A stretch of DNA of 64,000 nt, from assembly GCA_964619125.1 (NCBI GenBank), contig CAZUCA010000005.1, positions 18,164 through 82,163 on the forward strand, read 5' to 3'. Origin of the DNA: Owenweeksia sp964619125. GTDB lineage: Bacteria; Bacteroidota; Bacteroidia; Flavobacteriales; Schleiferiaceae. The notes below the pieces were generated by a model, which was not told the DNA's origin, did not search any database, and was given only the letters and a program-made list of their open reading frames with translations. Shown here one piece after another: positions 27,641 to 36,348 of this stretch (position 1 is its first letter; each line of letters opens with the position of its first letter). Made by a program: the position numbers and the translations under genes.

Positions 27641-29831
27641 TGCTCTTGTGTTTTGTATTTAAAATCCCGGCCAGGCGGCTGGCAAAGCTAACTATTTGTT
27701 TGATTTCGCTAAGAGTAGCAATTCTTTCTTTTTCGAAAATAAGCAAAGCGTTGTCCCTGCTTTCCAGGTGATAAATCTTATTACTCTGGAAAAAATCGAT
27801 CAGTTGATCATCGAGAAAGTGTATGATTTCAACCCGTTCACGTCCCTTAACCTTAAAGGTGCGCGAAAAATCGGGATGTTTAGCGAAGTTGATATCGTGG
27901 AAACCGGCCAGGTGCGCTACTTTGTCGAGCAGGTTCTCCTTATCCATCACAAAGCTTGGTATAAGATAGGGCAAAGTGAGCACCAGCATGGTACTGTGGC
28001 GACGTTCACGCGCAATAAATTCACCTTCATGATAATCGATATCGGCCAGCTCCACCTCTACCCTGCCTACACTACCCTGTACCCGGTTGCGACCACGGTC
28101 AATGAGGCGGGTTTCAAAGAACTGGAAGCGGCTGAACTTGGGGAACACAAAGAATTCATCTGCGTCGAAGCGCCAATGAAGCTTATTGGAGTATAAACGT
28201 AAAGCCTTTTGGCGGCGGCTGAGTTCTGAGCGATTGGTAACATTGGCAGATAATGGCAATTTAGGAGCCAGTGGGTGTGCCGAGCTGCTCTTGAGGTCAT
28301 CGAGCCCGATAATTTCCAGATCGCCACCTCCATTCCTGAAATTCTGATGATAACTGTGCAACTGCTCCATTACGGAGTAGTCCACAAAGTCGCTCAGGCT
28401 GAAATCCACAATCACCGAACTGTCAGGAGGAATGCTATCCAGTTTGCGCTTCACCCCTATAAAGTTGATGAAATTGCTATAAGCCTTAACACTCAGGTGG
28501 TAGATGTTACCCTCCTCACGATACAAAAGGGTATTGGGTTTGAAAAAGTAACGTACCAAAAGGCGAATGCGGCCGGTTACAATAAACTGCAGCACCAAGG
28601 TGGCTACAATACCGGTGGCGATACCGCTTATTAGCCCGAGGAAAATGGTACTGAACAAGGTGATCAGAAATATCAGCAATTGTCCTTTACCTACCTGGGC
28701 AATACGCTGAAATACTGCCGGTTCGGCCAGGCGGTAGCCGGTAAATACCAGAATAGCAGCCAGGGCGGAGAGTGGCAATAAATTTAGGGCATGGCTCAGG
28801 AGGAGAATAAAGAGCAGGAGGAATAAGCCATGAAAAAAGTTAGACATTCTGCCCCGGGCACCGTTATTGACATTTACGGAGCTGCGGGCAATTACCGTTA
28901 CCACATTAAGGCCGCCTACTGCGCCACTGGCCATAGTAGCAAGCCCCAGGGCACGCAGGTCTTTATTTACATTGGAACGCCGGTGCAGAGGATCAAGTTT
29001 ATCAACTGCCTTAATGCTGAGCAGGCTTTCAATGGTGGCAATCAGGGTTAAGGCAATTACCACTCCCCAAAAATCGCCGCTCTGCCACCTGGCAAAATCA
29101 GGGTGGGCGAGATCAGTTAAAATATTGTCGGGGATACTAATCAGGTATTCCTTGCCCAAAGGTTCGATATCGATAATGTGACGAGACATCAGGGTGGCGG
29201 CTATACCGATAAGCACAATCCACACCGGTGCCGGTATGAAAGATAAAGGATGCCGCACATTAGAGTAAAAAATCATGATACCGAGGGCAAAAAGGCCGGT
29301 AAATATGGCTGGCGACGGCACATTGCCACTAAACACCCGGGCAATGGTATCGGGCAGGGCCAGGTAAAAACCGATGGTGGTACTGGCCTCTGGATTGCTC
29401 ACACCCAGCATTACATGGAGCTGCTTAGCCATAATTATAAGGCCAATGGCTGCCAGCATTCCCTGTACTGCCGCCGAGGGAAATAAATCACTTAAAAACC
29501 CCAGACGCAGGAGACCAAAAAGATACAGCAGCCCCCCCGAAACAATGATGGCGGCAAGGGTATAGAGATAACCCTGGTAAGCATCACCCGCACCAAGGGT
29601 ACTGATGGCAGCCAGTGTTACCACCACCAGGCCATTGCCGGGACCGGTAATAGTGACGTGTGACCCTCCCAATACCGACACCAGAACACCTCCGACAATC
29701 GCCGATATAATCCCCGAAATGGGCGGTGCTCCTGAGGCTAAGGCCAGGCCCAGTGCCAGTGGTAAGGCAATGAGCGATACCACGAAACCGGGGAATATAT
29801 TTTTCCTGATATTTTGAATGAACCCGGTCAC
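27579..29831 (-). CDS. SulP family anion transporter with long C-terminal extension
   Basis: SulP/SLC26 transporters move sulfate, bicarbonate or other anions across the inner membrane. The first ~420 residues form the multi-helix core (FPGFVVSLIALPLALGLALA, SHVTITGPGNGLVVV, SAAVQGMLAAIG, VNVNNGARGRMSNFFHGLF). A STAS domain follows (about 425-530, VIVDFSLSDFVDYSVMEQL). Another ~215 residues continue past the usual end and have no family I recognise with confidence; the segment FSRTFKVKGRERVEIIHF recalls DUF3137-like proteins. The GTG at 29831 is preferred because it starts at the conserved N-terminus just after the usp stop. A TTG at 29855 is possible. Substrate is undetermined; pairing with a USP gene is common for bicarbonate-type SulPs. 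Confidence 0.88.
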   Translation of the reverse strand: MTGFIQNIRKNIFPGFVVSLIALPLALGLALASGAPPISGIISAIVGGVLVSVLGGSHVTITGPGNGLVVVTLAAISTLGAGDAYQGYLYTLAAIIVSGGLLYLFGLLRLGFLSDLFPSAAVQGMLAAIGLIIMAKQLHVMLGVSNPEASTTIGFYLALPDTIARVFSGNVPSPAIFTGLFALGIMIFYSNVRHPLSFIPAPVWIVLIGIAATLMSRHIIDIEPLGKEYLISIPDNILTDLAHPDFARWQSGDFWGVVIALTLIATIESLLSIKAVDKLDPLHRRSNVNKDLRALGLATMASGAVGGLNVVTVIARSSVNVNNGARGRMSNFFHGLFLLLFILLLSHALNLLPLSALAAILVFTGYRLAEPAVFQRIAQVGKGQLLIFLITLFSTIFLGLISGIATGIVATLVLQFIVTGRIRLLVRYFFKPNTLLYREEGNIYHLSVKAYSNFINFIGVKRKLDSIPPDSSVIVDFSLSDFVDYSVMEQLHSYHQNFRNGGGDLEIIGLDDLKSSSAHPLAPKLPLSANVTNRSELSRRQKALRLYSNKLHWRFDADEFFVFPKFSRFQFFETRLIDRGRNRVQGSVGRVEVELADIDYHEGEFIARERRHSTMLVLTLPYLIPSFVMDKENLLDKVAHLAGFHDINFAKHPDFSRTFKVKGRERVEIIHFLDDQLIDFFQSNKIYHLESRDNALLIFEKERIATLSEIKQIVSFASRLAGILNTKHKSNAETETADRSEVGKRSREKH

Positions 29832-29832
29832 A

Positions 29833-30690
29833 TTAGTTTTTTCGGCTATGAACAATCAATAAATCACAGGGCAACTCAGAGAGGATATACTCCAGGTCAT
29901 GAGTGAAGACCCGATCAAGAAAGCCGAGCTTGGTATCGGGGTTGTTCATTACCAACAGGTCGGCACAAATCGTTTGGGCAAAGTGGCCGATAGAATAGCC
30001 CTTGCGGCCAAAGATCACTTTTTGATTTACATATAATTCAGGATCGTACTGTACCTCGTCGAGGATACGCTTGATGCGGGTTTGCTCCTTCACCTCAATC
30101 TCCTGCTTTACCTCACTGGCCTGCACCAGCGAGGCATCATCTTCAATGCGGGTACCCACCTCCGAGTCTTCCACCTCCTCAATAATCTGTACTTCGGAGG
30201 AACCAAAGTGTTCCGCCACGGCGAGGGCTGTTTTCACGGTGTGCTCGGTTTTAGGATGGCGCAGTCCGTTCACCACTATCTTGCCGCAGTTAGATTGCAA
30301 CTGATGAGGGTGGGTCATCAACAGGATGGAACAATTGGCCTTGCGTACCAGGCGGCGGGCGATGGACCCCCGGTAGTAGCGCAATAAACCTTCGCGCGGC
30401 AGGGCACCGGCAATAAGCAGGTCCACCTGGTGCTTTTCGGCCACTCTCAGCAGCGCTTCGGTGGGGTCGCCCGATTCCCAGATAAGGCTGGTGGCCGCAC
30501 GATCACCACCGGCCGCCTCTACCGCTTTCCAGACCTTCTTCTCCATCTCAGCGTCAAAGTCGCCGACATGGATAAGTAAGAGTTCTTTGCCGATCATCCT
30601 GGTAATCCTGATGGACTCACTGATATTGGCCTCCATATTAGGGGAAAAGGCAATAGCAGTAGCAACCGTATGGAAGGGTTTAGATAGCAT
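29833..30690 (-). CDS. Tandem universal stress protein
   Basis: A 285-residue protein made of two UspA domains. The first (about 1-140) keeps the strand-helix pattern FHTVATAIAFSPNMEANI, VDLLIAGALPREGLLRYYRG and SIARRLVRKANCSILLM, including an ATP-loop-like G-x(n)-G/S segment. The second (about 148-285) has ADLLVMNNPDTKLGFLDRVF and is more divergent. Universal stress proteins are cytosolic nucleotide-binding modulators. This gene leads the operon and lies one base from the sulP GTG, suggesting that it modulates the transporter, as has been proposed for other SulP-USP pairs. Confidence 0.88.
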   Translation of the reverse strand: MLSKPFHTVATAIAFSPNMEANISESIRITRMIGKELLLIHVGDFDAEMEKKVWKAVEAAGGDRAATSLIWESGDPTEALLRVAEKHQVDLLIAGALPREGLLRYYRGSIARRLVRKANCSILLMTHPHQLQSNCGKIVVNGLRHPKTEHTVKTALAVAEHFGSSEVQIIEEVEDSEVGTRIEDDASLVQASEVKQEIEVKEQTRIKRILDEVQYDPELYVNQKVIFGRKGYSIGHFAQTICADLLVMNNPDTKLGFLDRVFTHDLEYILSELPCDLLIVHSRKN

Positions 30691-30759
30691 GAGTAGTGTT
30701 TTGTTTAAAACAAGGATACTAAATTAAGTTAAGTTAAGCAGCAAGCTCCCCCAGGCTAT

Positions 30760-30803
30760 AAAAAAAGCCGCCCCGACGCTGGTCTTTGCCAGGTCGGGGC
30801 GGC
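30760..30803 (-). terminator. Terminator of the T9SS beta-propeller gene
   Basis: On the minus strand GCCGCCCCGAC pairs with GTCGGGGCGGC (11 bases) and is followed by a T run. Confidence 0.92.
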
Positions 30804-30827
30804 CCTCAGAATTTATACAGCTATAAA

Positions 30828-33800
30828 CTAGTACTTGATAAACTTACCGCTGGTTACTTTACCATTGGCAGTCATGCTGATTACATAAGTACCGCGCGGC
30901 AGTGAAGAAACGTTTACGCTAATTTCTTCCACGCCGGGATTAAGCTTGTCGAAGCGGGCGGTTTTCACCAGCTTGCCGGCAATGTTGCGGATGCTTACCT
31001 CCACGTCACTGCGGTTCTGAAGATCGAGTTCGATATTCACATCCTGGGCGGTGGGGTTTGGATACACATTCAGCTGGGCAGCGGCCTCTTTAACGTCATA
31101 TTCAGCCAAACTTACCGGCTTATACTGAACATAATCAGCAGCATAATTGGAACGATGGATACCACGGCCGTAAGTTCCGGCCCAGATACCACCTTCCCAC
31201 TCTTTACCAATGTCATAGCGCACAGTTAGATCCTGCTGCAGCGACAGTACCATTACATTACCCAAACCGTCATTGGCAGGAGCCCATTCAGTGGCGGTTC
31301 CCCTAGTAATGTCATCAGTTACAAACACACCGTATTCGGTACCTACCAGTACTTCTGTAGCATCAGGGTCATTGAAGTTAAAGATGGCACAGTAAGCAGG
31401 GATAGCCGGGAATGGTGAAGCTGAAGCACTTTGTGGGTTACCCACCTGAATGTTAGAAGGGCTGGCAGCACTGGCATTGGGTACATACACTACGTGGTTA
31501 GAACCGCCATAATTGCCAATGGTAATTACCAGCTTATCCTTATCAAAGGGGTGGAAAGCAACGCCTGTAACAGTTTGACCATTAGAATTGTAAATCAGGT
31601 CTTTCTTCACAATTGAGGTACTGCCTCTCAGGAAGGTGGTACCGGTATAAAGGCTGTCAATATCAGCAGAAGCCGAATCACGGGCGTTGATCAGGTTAGA
31701 AATCCGCCATACGTTACCGGCATCAGTACCTACCACCACCATATCGCCATCACCTGACACATCAATTGAAGTGGGTGCCTCATTATTGCTAAGGGCAGCG
31801 ATATGCCACCACTCAGGCACTCCTGATACATCACTCAGTACTTCACGGGTCATCCAAATACCGCCGTCATGGTTGCCGAAGGAACGACGAATGGTGCGCA
31901 AACCAATAACCATAAAGGCCTGTCGGGGATCCTGAAACAGGTACTCCTCACCGGGAGAAAGAGCCATAGGCAAAGTATCGTAAACCGGAATATCACCGTT
32001 AGCACTGAAGAAACGCAATACGGTACCGGCATCGTAGCGCACGTCCACTTTAGCGAATACCTGGGCACTGTTTACCGGATTGTTGAAAATAGCGGTAAAC
32101 GCTCCGGTTTGAGGATCAAAGGTACCCTCGCCATCACCACGTAATTCACCGCTGGCGTTGTCCCAGGTCAAAAGTTGGTTGCCGGCCGAAATCTCGATTG
32201 AAGAAGGCACGAAGATGCTTGAGTCACGTGCCCACAGAGTGTCATTGCTGGGCGTAATGGAATCAATGTAACGGTAGCTGTAAGGGCGGGGAAACTTGTC
32301 GCCAAAGATGGTTTTTCCACCGCCAACACCGAGGTTGAGTACTACCGGATCTGCACCTAAACGCAGCGAGTCAGTACTGTTGGGGTCATCAAATTTTTCC
32401 CACAGCTTGTAAGGCATAATCCAGTTAGACCACTGGGAGGTACCAATTACCGAAGATAAGGGGTTGTTGCTGTTATAGCCCCAGTCCATACGGGGACGAT
32501 CAATAAAATTGTCATAAGACTGACCATAATCGGTAGAACGGGCAATGGTACCGCGCTGTGATTCGGAAAACACAATACCCGGCGACAGGCGTGACATCTG
32601 GGCATAACCACCGTCACCACCGCGCACTTCCTTACCATTCATAGGGAAAAAGCCTGAGGGGTCGATCAGGAAAGTACCGTTATCCTGGGTACCGCCCATC
32701 ACCATATTGTTTGGCCCTAAGCCGATATGGTAAAACTGGGTGGTTTGATAACCTTTATTTAAGGCCGAAAAAGTCTGGCCGTTATCGGTAGTTCTGAAAA
32801 TACCACCGTCGTTTACAATATAAAAGGTACCAGGGTTTTTACCGAATACAATATTGTGGTTATCAGCATGAACGTAATAAGGCTGAGTTGGGTCGAGGAA
32901 CCACTGCGAAAGTTGTTGCCAGCCATTGGCATCACTCCACTCGTAGAGGTCAAGACCACCTACAATAATGCGATCCTTATTATTGGGGTCAACCGTAAGG
33001 GCGTTGTTATAATACCCCTGGTTGGCATGGATATTAAGCTGTGGGCCACCGGTGCCAATTACCGACCAGCTACTACCACCATCGGTAGAACGATATACCT
33101 TATCGAGCGACTGGTTGTTTTTAATGGAAGTAACATAAACGTAGTTCTCATCCTGTGGGCTCACAGCAATCCGCATGCGGTTAGCATTGGTAGGAATACC
33201 GTTACCAGTGATTTGTACAAAGGAATTATCGTTACCGTTTGGTGACTTGTAAATGGCCGATCCTGCCTTTACCCATACCGCCCCCGAAGGAGTAACGGTC
33301 ATATCAGGTGCTTGCTGCAGTACCCCAAGACTCAACAATGGGTTGGTCCAGGTAACACCGCCGTCATCACTGCGACGCAGTCCGCGGTTGGTAGCGGCAT
33401 AAAGCCGTTGAGGATTATTGGGATCCACTTCCAGTTTACCCACATTGGCAAACTCTGCCCCGGTAGAAGTAGGTACAGTGCTGGGCAGGATGCTAATCTG
33501 ACCGGAAGTGCTCAACTTATAAATTCCACCACCAGTAGCCTGGGGAGTAGTGGTATTGCCGTTACCGTTATAACTACCATACATACCTTCACCGGTACCA
33601 AAATAGATAGTACCATCACTAGCCTGGTCTATACAGGTAACGGCCAGGTTGGGCTGATCAGTAGTCAGTTCGGTCCAGCTGGCGCCGGAGTTGGTGCTTT
33701 TAAAGAGGCCACCGCTTACGCTACCCGCGTAAAGTACATTGCTGCTGTCTTTATCGATAAGGAAAGCACGTGAGCGACCGCCGAAATTATCAGGGCCAAC

Positions 33801-34079
33801 CGGCATCCAGTTGAAATTGACGCTGGACTTTTTAGCAAATTTCTGCATTTCTGCCACCTGCTTTTTCCCAGCCAAAAGTTCTTCAATGCTTACCTCACCG
33901 GTAGCCTTGTTTGCACGAACCATTTTCCACCACTCAGCAGCACCGGCAAACTCCTGCCCTTCCTGCTGCTCATGCATCCTTGGTTTGTAGTAGTCCTTTT
34001 CGGCCGAATTCATTGTAACCGTGGCGATTGCCCCGGCTCCGGCAGCGGCCAAAAGACCATAAAATAATCCTCTTTTCAT
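30828..34079 (-). CDS. T9SS cargo protein with VPS10/BNR-type beta-propellers
   Basis: A 1083-residue secreted protein with an N-terminal hydrophobic signal (MKRGLFYGLLAAAGAGAIA) and a T9SS type A sorting domain at the end (LNVYPNPTAQDVNIELDLQ ... GKFIKY). The body carries at least five BNR/Asp-box repeats (GGLFKSTNSGASW, GLRRSDDGGVTW, KVYRSTDGGSSW, GGIFRTTDNGQTF, TIARSTDYGQSY), as in VPS10/sortilin-like and xyloglucanase-like propellers. No glycosidase catalytic motif was identified, so the protein may bind or act on extracellular polymers, but the role is open. It has its own -7 element and a strong terminator, separating it from lipA. Confidence 0.88.
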   Translation of the reverse strand: MKRGLFYGLLAAAGAGAIATVTMNSAEKDYYKPRMHEQQEGQEFAGAAEWWKMVRANKATGEVSIEELLAGKKQVAEMQKFAKKSSVNFNWMPVGPDNFGGRSRAFLIDKDSSNVLYAGSVSGGLFKSTNSGASWTELTTDQPNLAVTCIDQASDGTIYFGTGEGMYGSYNGNGNTTTPQATGGGIYKLSTSGQISILPSTVPTSTGAEFANVGKLEVDPNNPQRLYAATNRGLRRSDDGGVTWTNPLLSLGVLQQAPDMTVTPSGAVWVKAGSAIYKSPNGNDNSFVQITGNGIPTNANRMRIAVSPQDENYVYVTSIKNNQSLDKVYRSTDGGSSWSVIGTGGPQLNIHANQGYYNNALTVDPNNKDRIIVGGLDLYEWSDANGWQQLSQWFLDPTQPYYVHADNHNIVFGKNPGTFYIVNDGGIFRTTDNGQTFSALNKGYQTTQFYHIGLGPNNMVMGGTQDNGTFLIDPSGFFPMNGKEVRGGDGGYAQMSRLSPGIVFSESQRGTIARSTDYGQSYDNFIDRPRMDWGYNSNNPLSSVIGTSQWSNWIMPYKLWEKFDDPNSTDSLRLGADPVVLNLGVGGGKTIFGDKFPRPYSYRYIDSITPSNDTLWARDSSIFVPSSIEISAGNQLLTWDNASGELRGDGEGTFDPQTGAFTAIFNNPVNSAQVFAKVDVRYDAGTVLRFFSANGDIPVYDTLPMALSPGEEYLFQDPRQAFMVIGLRTIRRSFGNHDGGIWMTREVLSDVSGVPEWWHIAALSNNEAPTSIDVSGDGDMVVVGTDAGNVWRISNLINARDSASADIDSLYTGTTFLRGSTSIVKKDLIYNSNGQTVTGVAFHPFDKDKLVITIGNYGGSNHVVYVPNASAASPSNIQVGNPQSASASPFPAIPAYCAIFNFNDPDATEVLVGTEYGVFVTDDITRGTATEWAPANDGLGNVMVLSLQQDLTVRYDIGKEWEGGIWAGTYGRGIHRSNYAADYVQYKPVSLAEYDVKEAAAQLNVYPNPTAQDVNIELDLQNRSDVEVSIRNIAGKLVKTARFDKLNPGVEEISVNVSSLPRGTYVISMTANGKVTSGKFIKY

Positions 34080-34113
34080 GCTGTACTAGTTATTCTGATT
34101 TTTCCGAATTGCG

Positions 34114-34121
34114 CAAATATA
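34114..34121 (-). promoter_or_regulatory. -7 element of the T9SS beta-propeller gene
   Basis: TATATTTG on the minus strand matches TAnnTTTG exactly and ends 34 bases before the ATG at 34079. No clear -33 box is present. Confidence 0.5.
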
Positions 34122-34144
34122 ATTGACAAAGACTTAACTGAGCC

Positions 34145-35026
34145 CTAAAACATGTGTTTCTCGGCATGATAGGAGCTGCGCACCAATGGCCCGCTCTCAA
34201 TATACCTGAAGCCCATCTCAAGGCCAATTTCTTTATACTTTTCAAATTGTTCAGGACTCACAAACTCCTGAACCGGCAAATGTTGTGGGGTTGGTTGTAG
34301 ATACTGTCCCAGGGTCACAATGTCTACCCCGGCCTGGCGCAGGTCCTGTAGTGCCTCTATCACCTCATCTTCCTGCTCTCCCAAACCAAGCATAATACCG
34401 CTTTTGGTACGGGGCAGGCCAGCTTCCTTGAGGTAACGTAAAACGGCTAGGCTGCGATCATACCGGGCCTGAATGCGAACCTTACGGGTAAGCCTTCGCA
34501 CTGTTTCCATATTGTGACTTACAATCTCAGGAGCCACCGCTACAATACGGTCGATATTGTTAAATTCTCCCTTAAAATCAGGGATAAGGGTTTCCATGGT
34601 GGTGCCCGGGCTCATCCGCCTTACCGCTTTTACCGTTTCGGCCCAGATGATTGATCCGCCATCGCGCAGGTCATCGCGATCCACCGAGGTCAGCACACAA
34701 TGCTTTACCTCCATCAGTTTCACCGATCTCGCCACCCGCTCGGGTTCGTCCCAATCCACTGCATCCGGACGGCCGGTTTTCACCGAACAAAATCCACAGC
34801 TGCGGGTACACACATTGCCGAGTATCATAAAGGTCGCCGTTCCGGCTCCCCAACATTCGCCCATATTGGGGCAGTTTCCACTCTGGCAGATGGTGTGCAA
34901 ACCGTAATTGTCAACCAGTTTGCGAACATTTTTATAATTCTCTCCGGTGGGCAGCTTTACCCTTAACCACCTGGGTTTACTACGCTTTGCCGGCTTTAGA
35001 GCCGCGTCAGCCAATAATTCGCTCAT
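34145..35026 (-). CDS. lipA: Lipoyl synthase
   Basis: LipA is a radical-SAM enzyme that inserts two sulfur atoms into protein-bound octanoate, producing lipoyl groups for 2-oxoacid dehydrogenases and GcvH. The 293 residues show the auxiliary-cluster cysteines Cys 47, Cys 52 and Cys 58 (CQSGNCPNMGECW), the radical-SAM cysteines Cys 73, Cys 77 and Cys 80 (CTRSCGFC), and the C-terminal RSSYHAE serine that ligates the auxiliary cluster. Its ATG overlaps the preceding stop by one base (TAATG), making it the last gene of the small lipoprotein-ytxJ-OMP-lipA set. Confidence 0.97.
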   Translation of the reverse strand: MSELLADAALKPAKRSKPRWLRVKLPTGENYKNVRKLVDNYGLHTICQSGNCPNMGECWGAGTATFMILGNVCTRSCGFCSVKTGRPDAVDWDEPERVARSVKLMEVKHCVLTSVDRDDLRDGGSIIWAETVKAVRRMSPGTTMETLIPDFKGEFNNIDRIVAVAPEIVSHNMETVRRLTRKVRIQARYDRSLAVLRYLKEAGLPRTKSGIMLGLGEQEDEVIEALQDLRQAGVDIVTLGQYLQPTPQHLPVQEFVSPEQFEKYKEIGLEMGFRYIESGPLVRSSYHAEKHMF

Positions 35027-35781
35027 TAATTTTTTCTGTATCCGAAATTGAAAGCAATGTACATCTGAAAGAAACTGGCCCAGTTGACATCCTCGCCCGG
35101 GGCCTCGTAAAAGATGGGAACTTCACTAAAAAAATAATCGAAGACCATTCCTGCTTCTAATGCCGTTACTTTCTTTTCAATTAATTGATAATCAAAGTTA
35201 AATCCGAGCTTTCCATAAAGCCCCGGTCTTAATTTGGTTTCACCAATTCCCTTAAAAAAATTGGCTTCACCTATTATGGTAGACGGCTGAAAGTCTTCAG
35301 GGTTGTATCGAACGGCAACATTTTCTACCTGTCCATCCTCTAAACCCCTTTGAATATTGAGGTAAATGGGCTTTAAGAGCCCCAGAGAGAGCCCGCCGCT
35401 ATAGATTAAACTGATGGAAACGGTGCCTTTATCGGTTTTATCAAAGAGAATTTTTTCGCGCACATAACCAGCGCGCAGAGTGTAAAAGGAATTAATCCGA
35501 TTATACACGAACCCCCGGCTGTTTGCTGCCCGTACCGGCTGGATTTTCACCTCCTTGGGGTGACGCAATTTCACCAGATCAAGTTCGAGTCCCTGTTTGT
35601 TATAACCATCTATAAATTTGAGGTAGCGGCCATTAATGGCATATCCGCGTGAATGACCAATCAGCCCCAAAGTGTACTCACGGTCATACACCTGCCGGCG
35701 AAAGTCAGCAGAAGTTTCCAGCTGGGCCTGCAATGCAAAGCCGCTGCAAACAATAATAAGGGTGAATAATCTTTTAAGCAT
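35026..35781 (-). CDS. Predicted outer-membrane beta-barrel protein
   Basis: A 251-residue protein with a signal peptide (MLKRLFTLIIVCSGFALQAQ) and alternating amphipathic strands ending in an aromatic residue-rich C-terminus (MYIAFNFGYRKN), as in small outer-membrane barrels. I do not recognise a named family. The ATG at 35781 is chosen for its clean signal peptide and lies eight bases inside the ytxJ 3' end; ATG 35793 would add four residues (MRRR). It sits between a bacillithiol redox protein and lipA, and its stop overlaps the lipA start. No function can be inferred. Confidence 0.75.
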   Translation of the reverse strand: MLKRLFTLIIVCSGFALQAQLETSADFRRQVYDREYTLGLIGHSRGYAINGRYLKFIDGYNKQGLELDLVKLRHPKEVKIQPVRAANSRGFVYNRINSFYTLRAGYVREKILFDKTDKGTVSISLIYSGGLSLGLLKPIYLNIQRGLEDGQVENVAVRYNPEDFQPSTIIGEANFFKGIGETKLRPGLYGKLGFNFDYQLIEKKVTALEAGMVFDYFFSEVPIFYEAPGEDVNWASFFQMYIAFNFGYRKN

Positions 35782-36121
35782 TCGTCGCCTCATTAATAAT
35801 CTCCTGTGGCGCAATAGCCTGATGAGATCGGTGATAAACACACTGGCCGTCTTTGATAAGAAGAACCTGCGGTGACTCATGCTGAACGTCGAAATCACGG
35901 GCAATTGCATTGGATATCTCCCGGTAGCGGATCAGATCGAGGTAATACACCGGCAATTCTTCCACACTTAAGTTCCAGCCCCTCTGAAAGCGGCTGTAAA
36001 CCATACTACTGATAGCACAACGGGTACTGTGTTTGAAAATCAACACCCCATTGTCACGCTGCCGTGACTGGTCATCAATCTCCTTAAGTTGCTGCTTGTC
36101 AGTTAATTCTATAAAATTCAT
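35774..36121 (-). CDS. ytxJ: Bacillithiol system redox-active protein YtxJ
   Basis: A 115-residue thioredoxin-fold protein of the YtxJ (DUF2847) family, proposed as a monothiol bacilliredoxin that removes bacillithiol from proteins. The signature FKHSTRCAISSM holds the active-site Cys (family members more often read CPISS), followed by VYYLDLIRYREISNAIA and the cis-Pro region HESPQVLLIKDGQ. Many Bacteroidota make bacillithiol, and a YpdA-type bacillithiol disulfide reductase is encoded at 52395. The ATG directly abuts the stop of the small lipoprotein gene (TAGATG). Confidence 0.93.
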   Translation of the reverse strand: MNFIELTDKQQLKEIDDQSRQRDNGVLIFKHSTRCAISSMVYSRFQRGWNLSVEELPVYYLDLIRYREISNAIARDFDVQHESPQVLLIKDGQCVYHRSHQAIAPQEIINEATNA

Positions 36122-36244
36122 CTACGCATTATCAACCTCTACGGTAGAGTTTTGCGAATAGGCAGGACATTTCTCACTTGAACCACACGACTGCGCCAAT
36201 ATACCCAGGGCCACAACCGTTAACACTGCAATAAGCTTTTTCAT
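36122..36244 (-). CDS. Small 40-residue lipoprotein upstream of ytxJ
   Basis: A short reading frame reads MKKLIAVLTVVALGILAQSC as its first 20 residues, then a 20-residue mature tail containing KCPAYSQ. The lipobox ends at Cys 20 (LAQSC). Its TAG stop touches the ytxJ ATG, so the two are probably cotranscribed. The Lys-rich start, hydrophobic core and lipobox, together with the stop-start junction, support a real gene. I recall similar tiny lipoproteins with a CPAY motif in Bacteroidota but cannot assign a function. Confidence 0.8.
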   Translation of the reverse strand: MKKLIAVLTVVALGILAQSCGSSEKCPAYSQNSTVEVDNA

Positions 36245-36348
36245 CTTTCTAAGTTTTGATGTTTCTGACTCTTGCTGGCAAAGTTAGTTAAATTGCCAGC
36301 TTTATTATTGCTTACTAATCGAACGATAAAGAACGGTAATTTTTGAGA

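Noticed and set aside
29832..29855. TTG 29855 as the sulP start
   Set aside because: It would add eight residues not typical for the family and overlap usp by 23 bases; GTG 29831 fits the conserved N-terminus and the spacing, though the TTG is not excluded.
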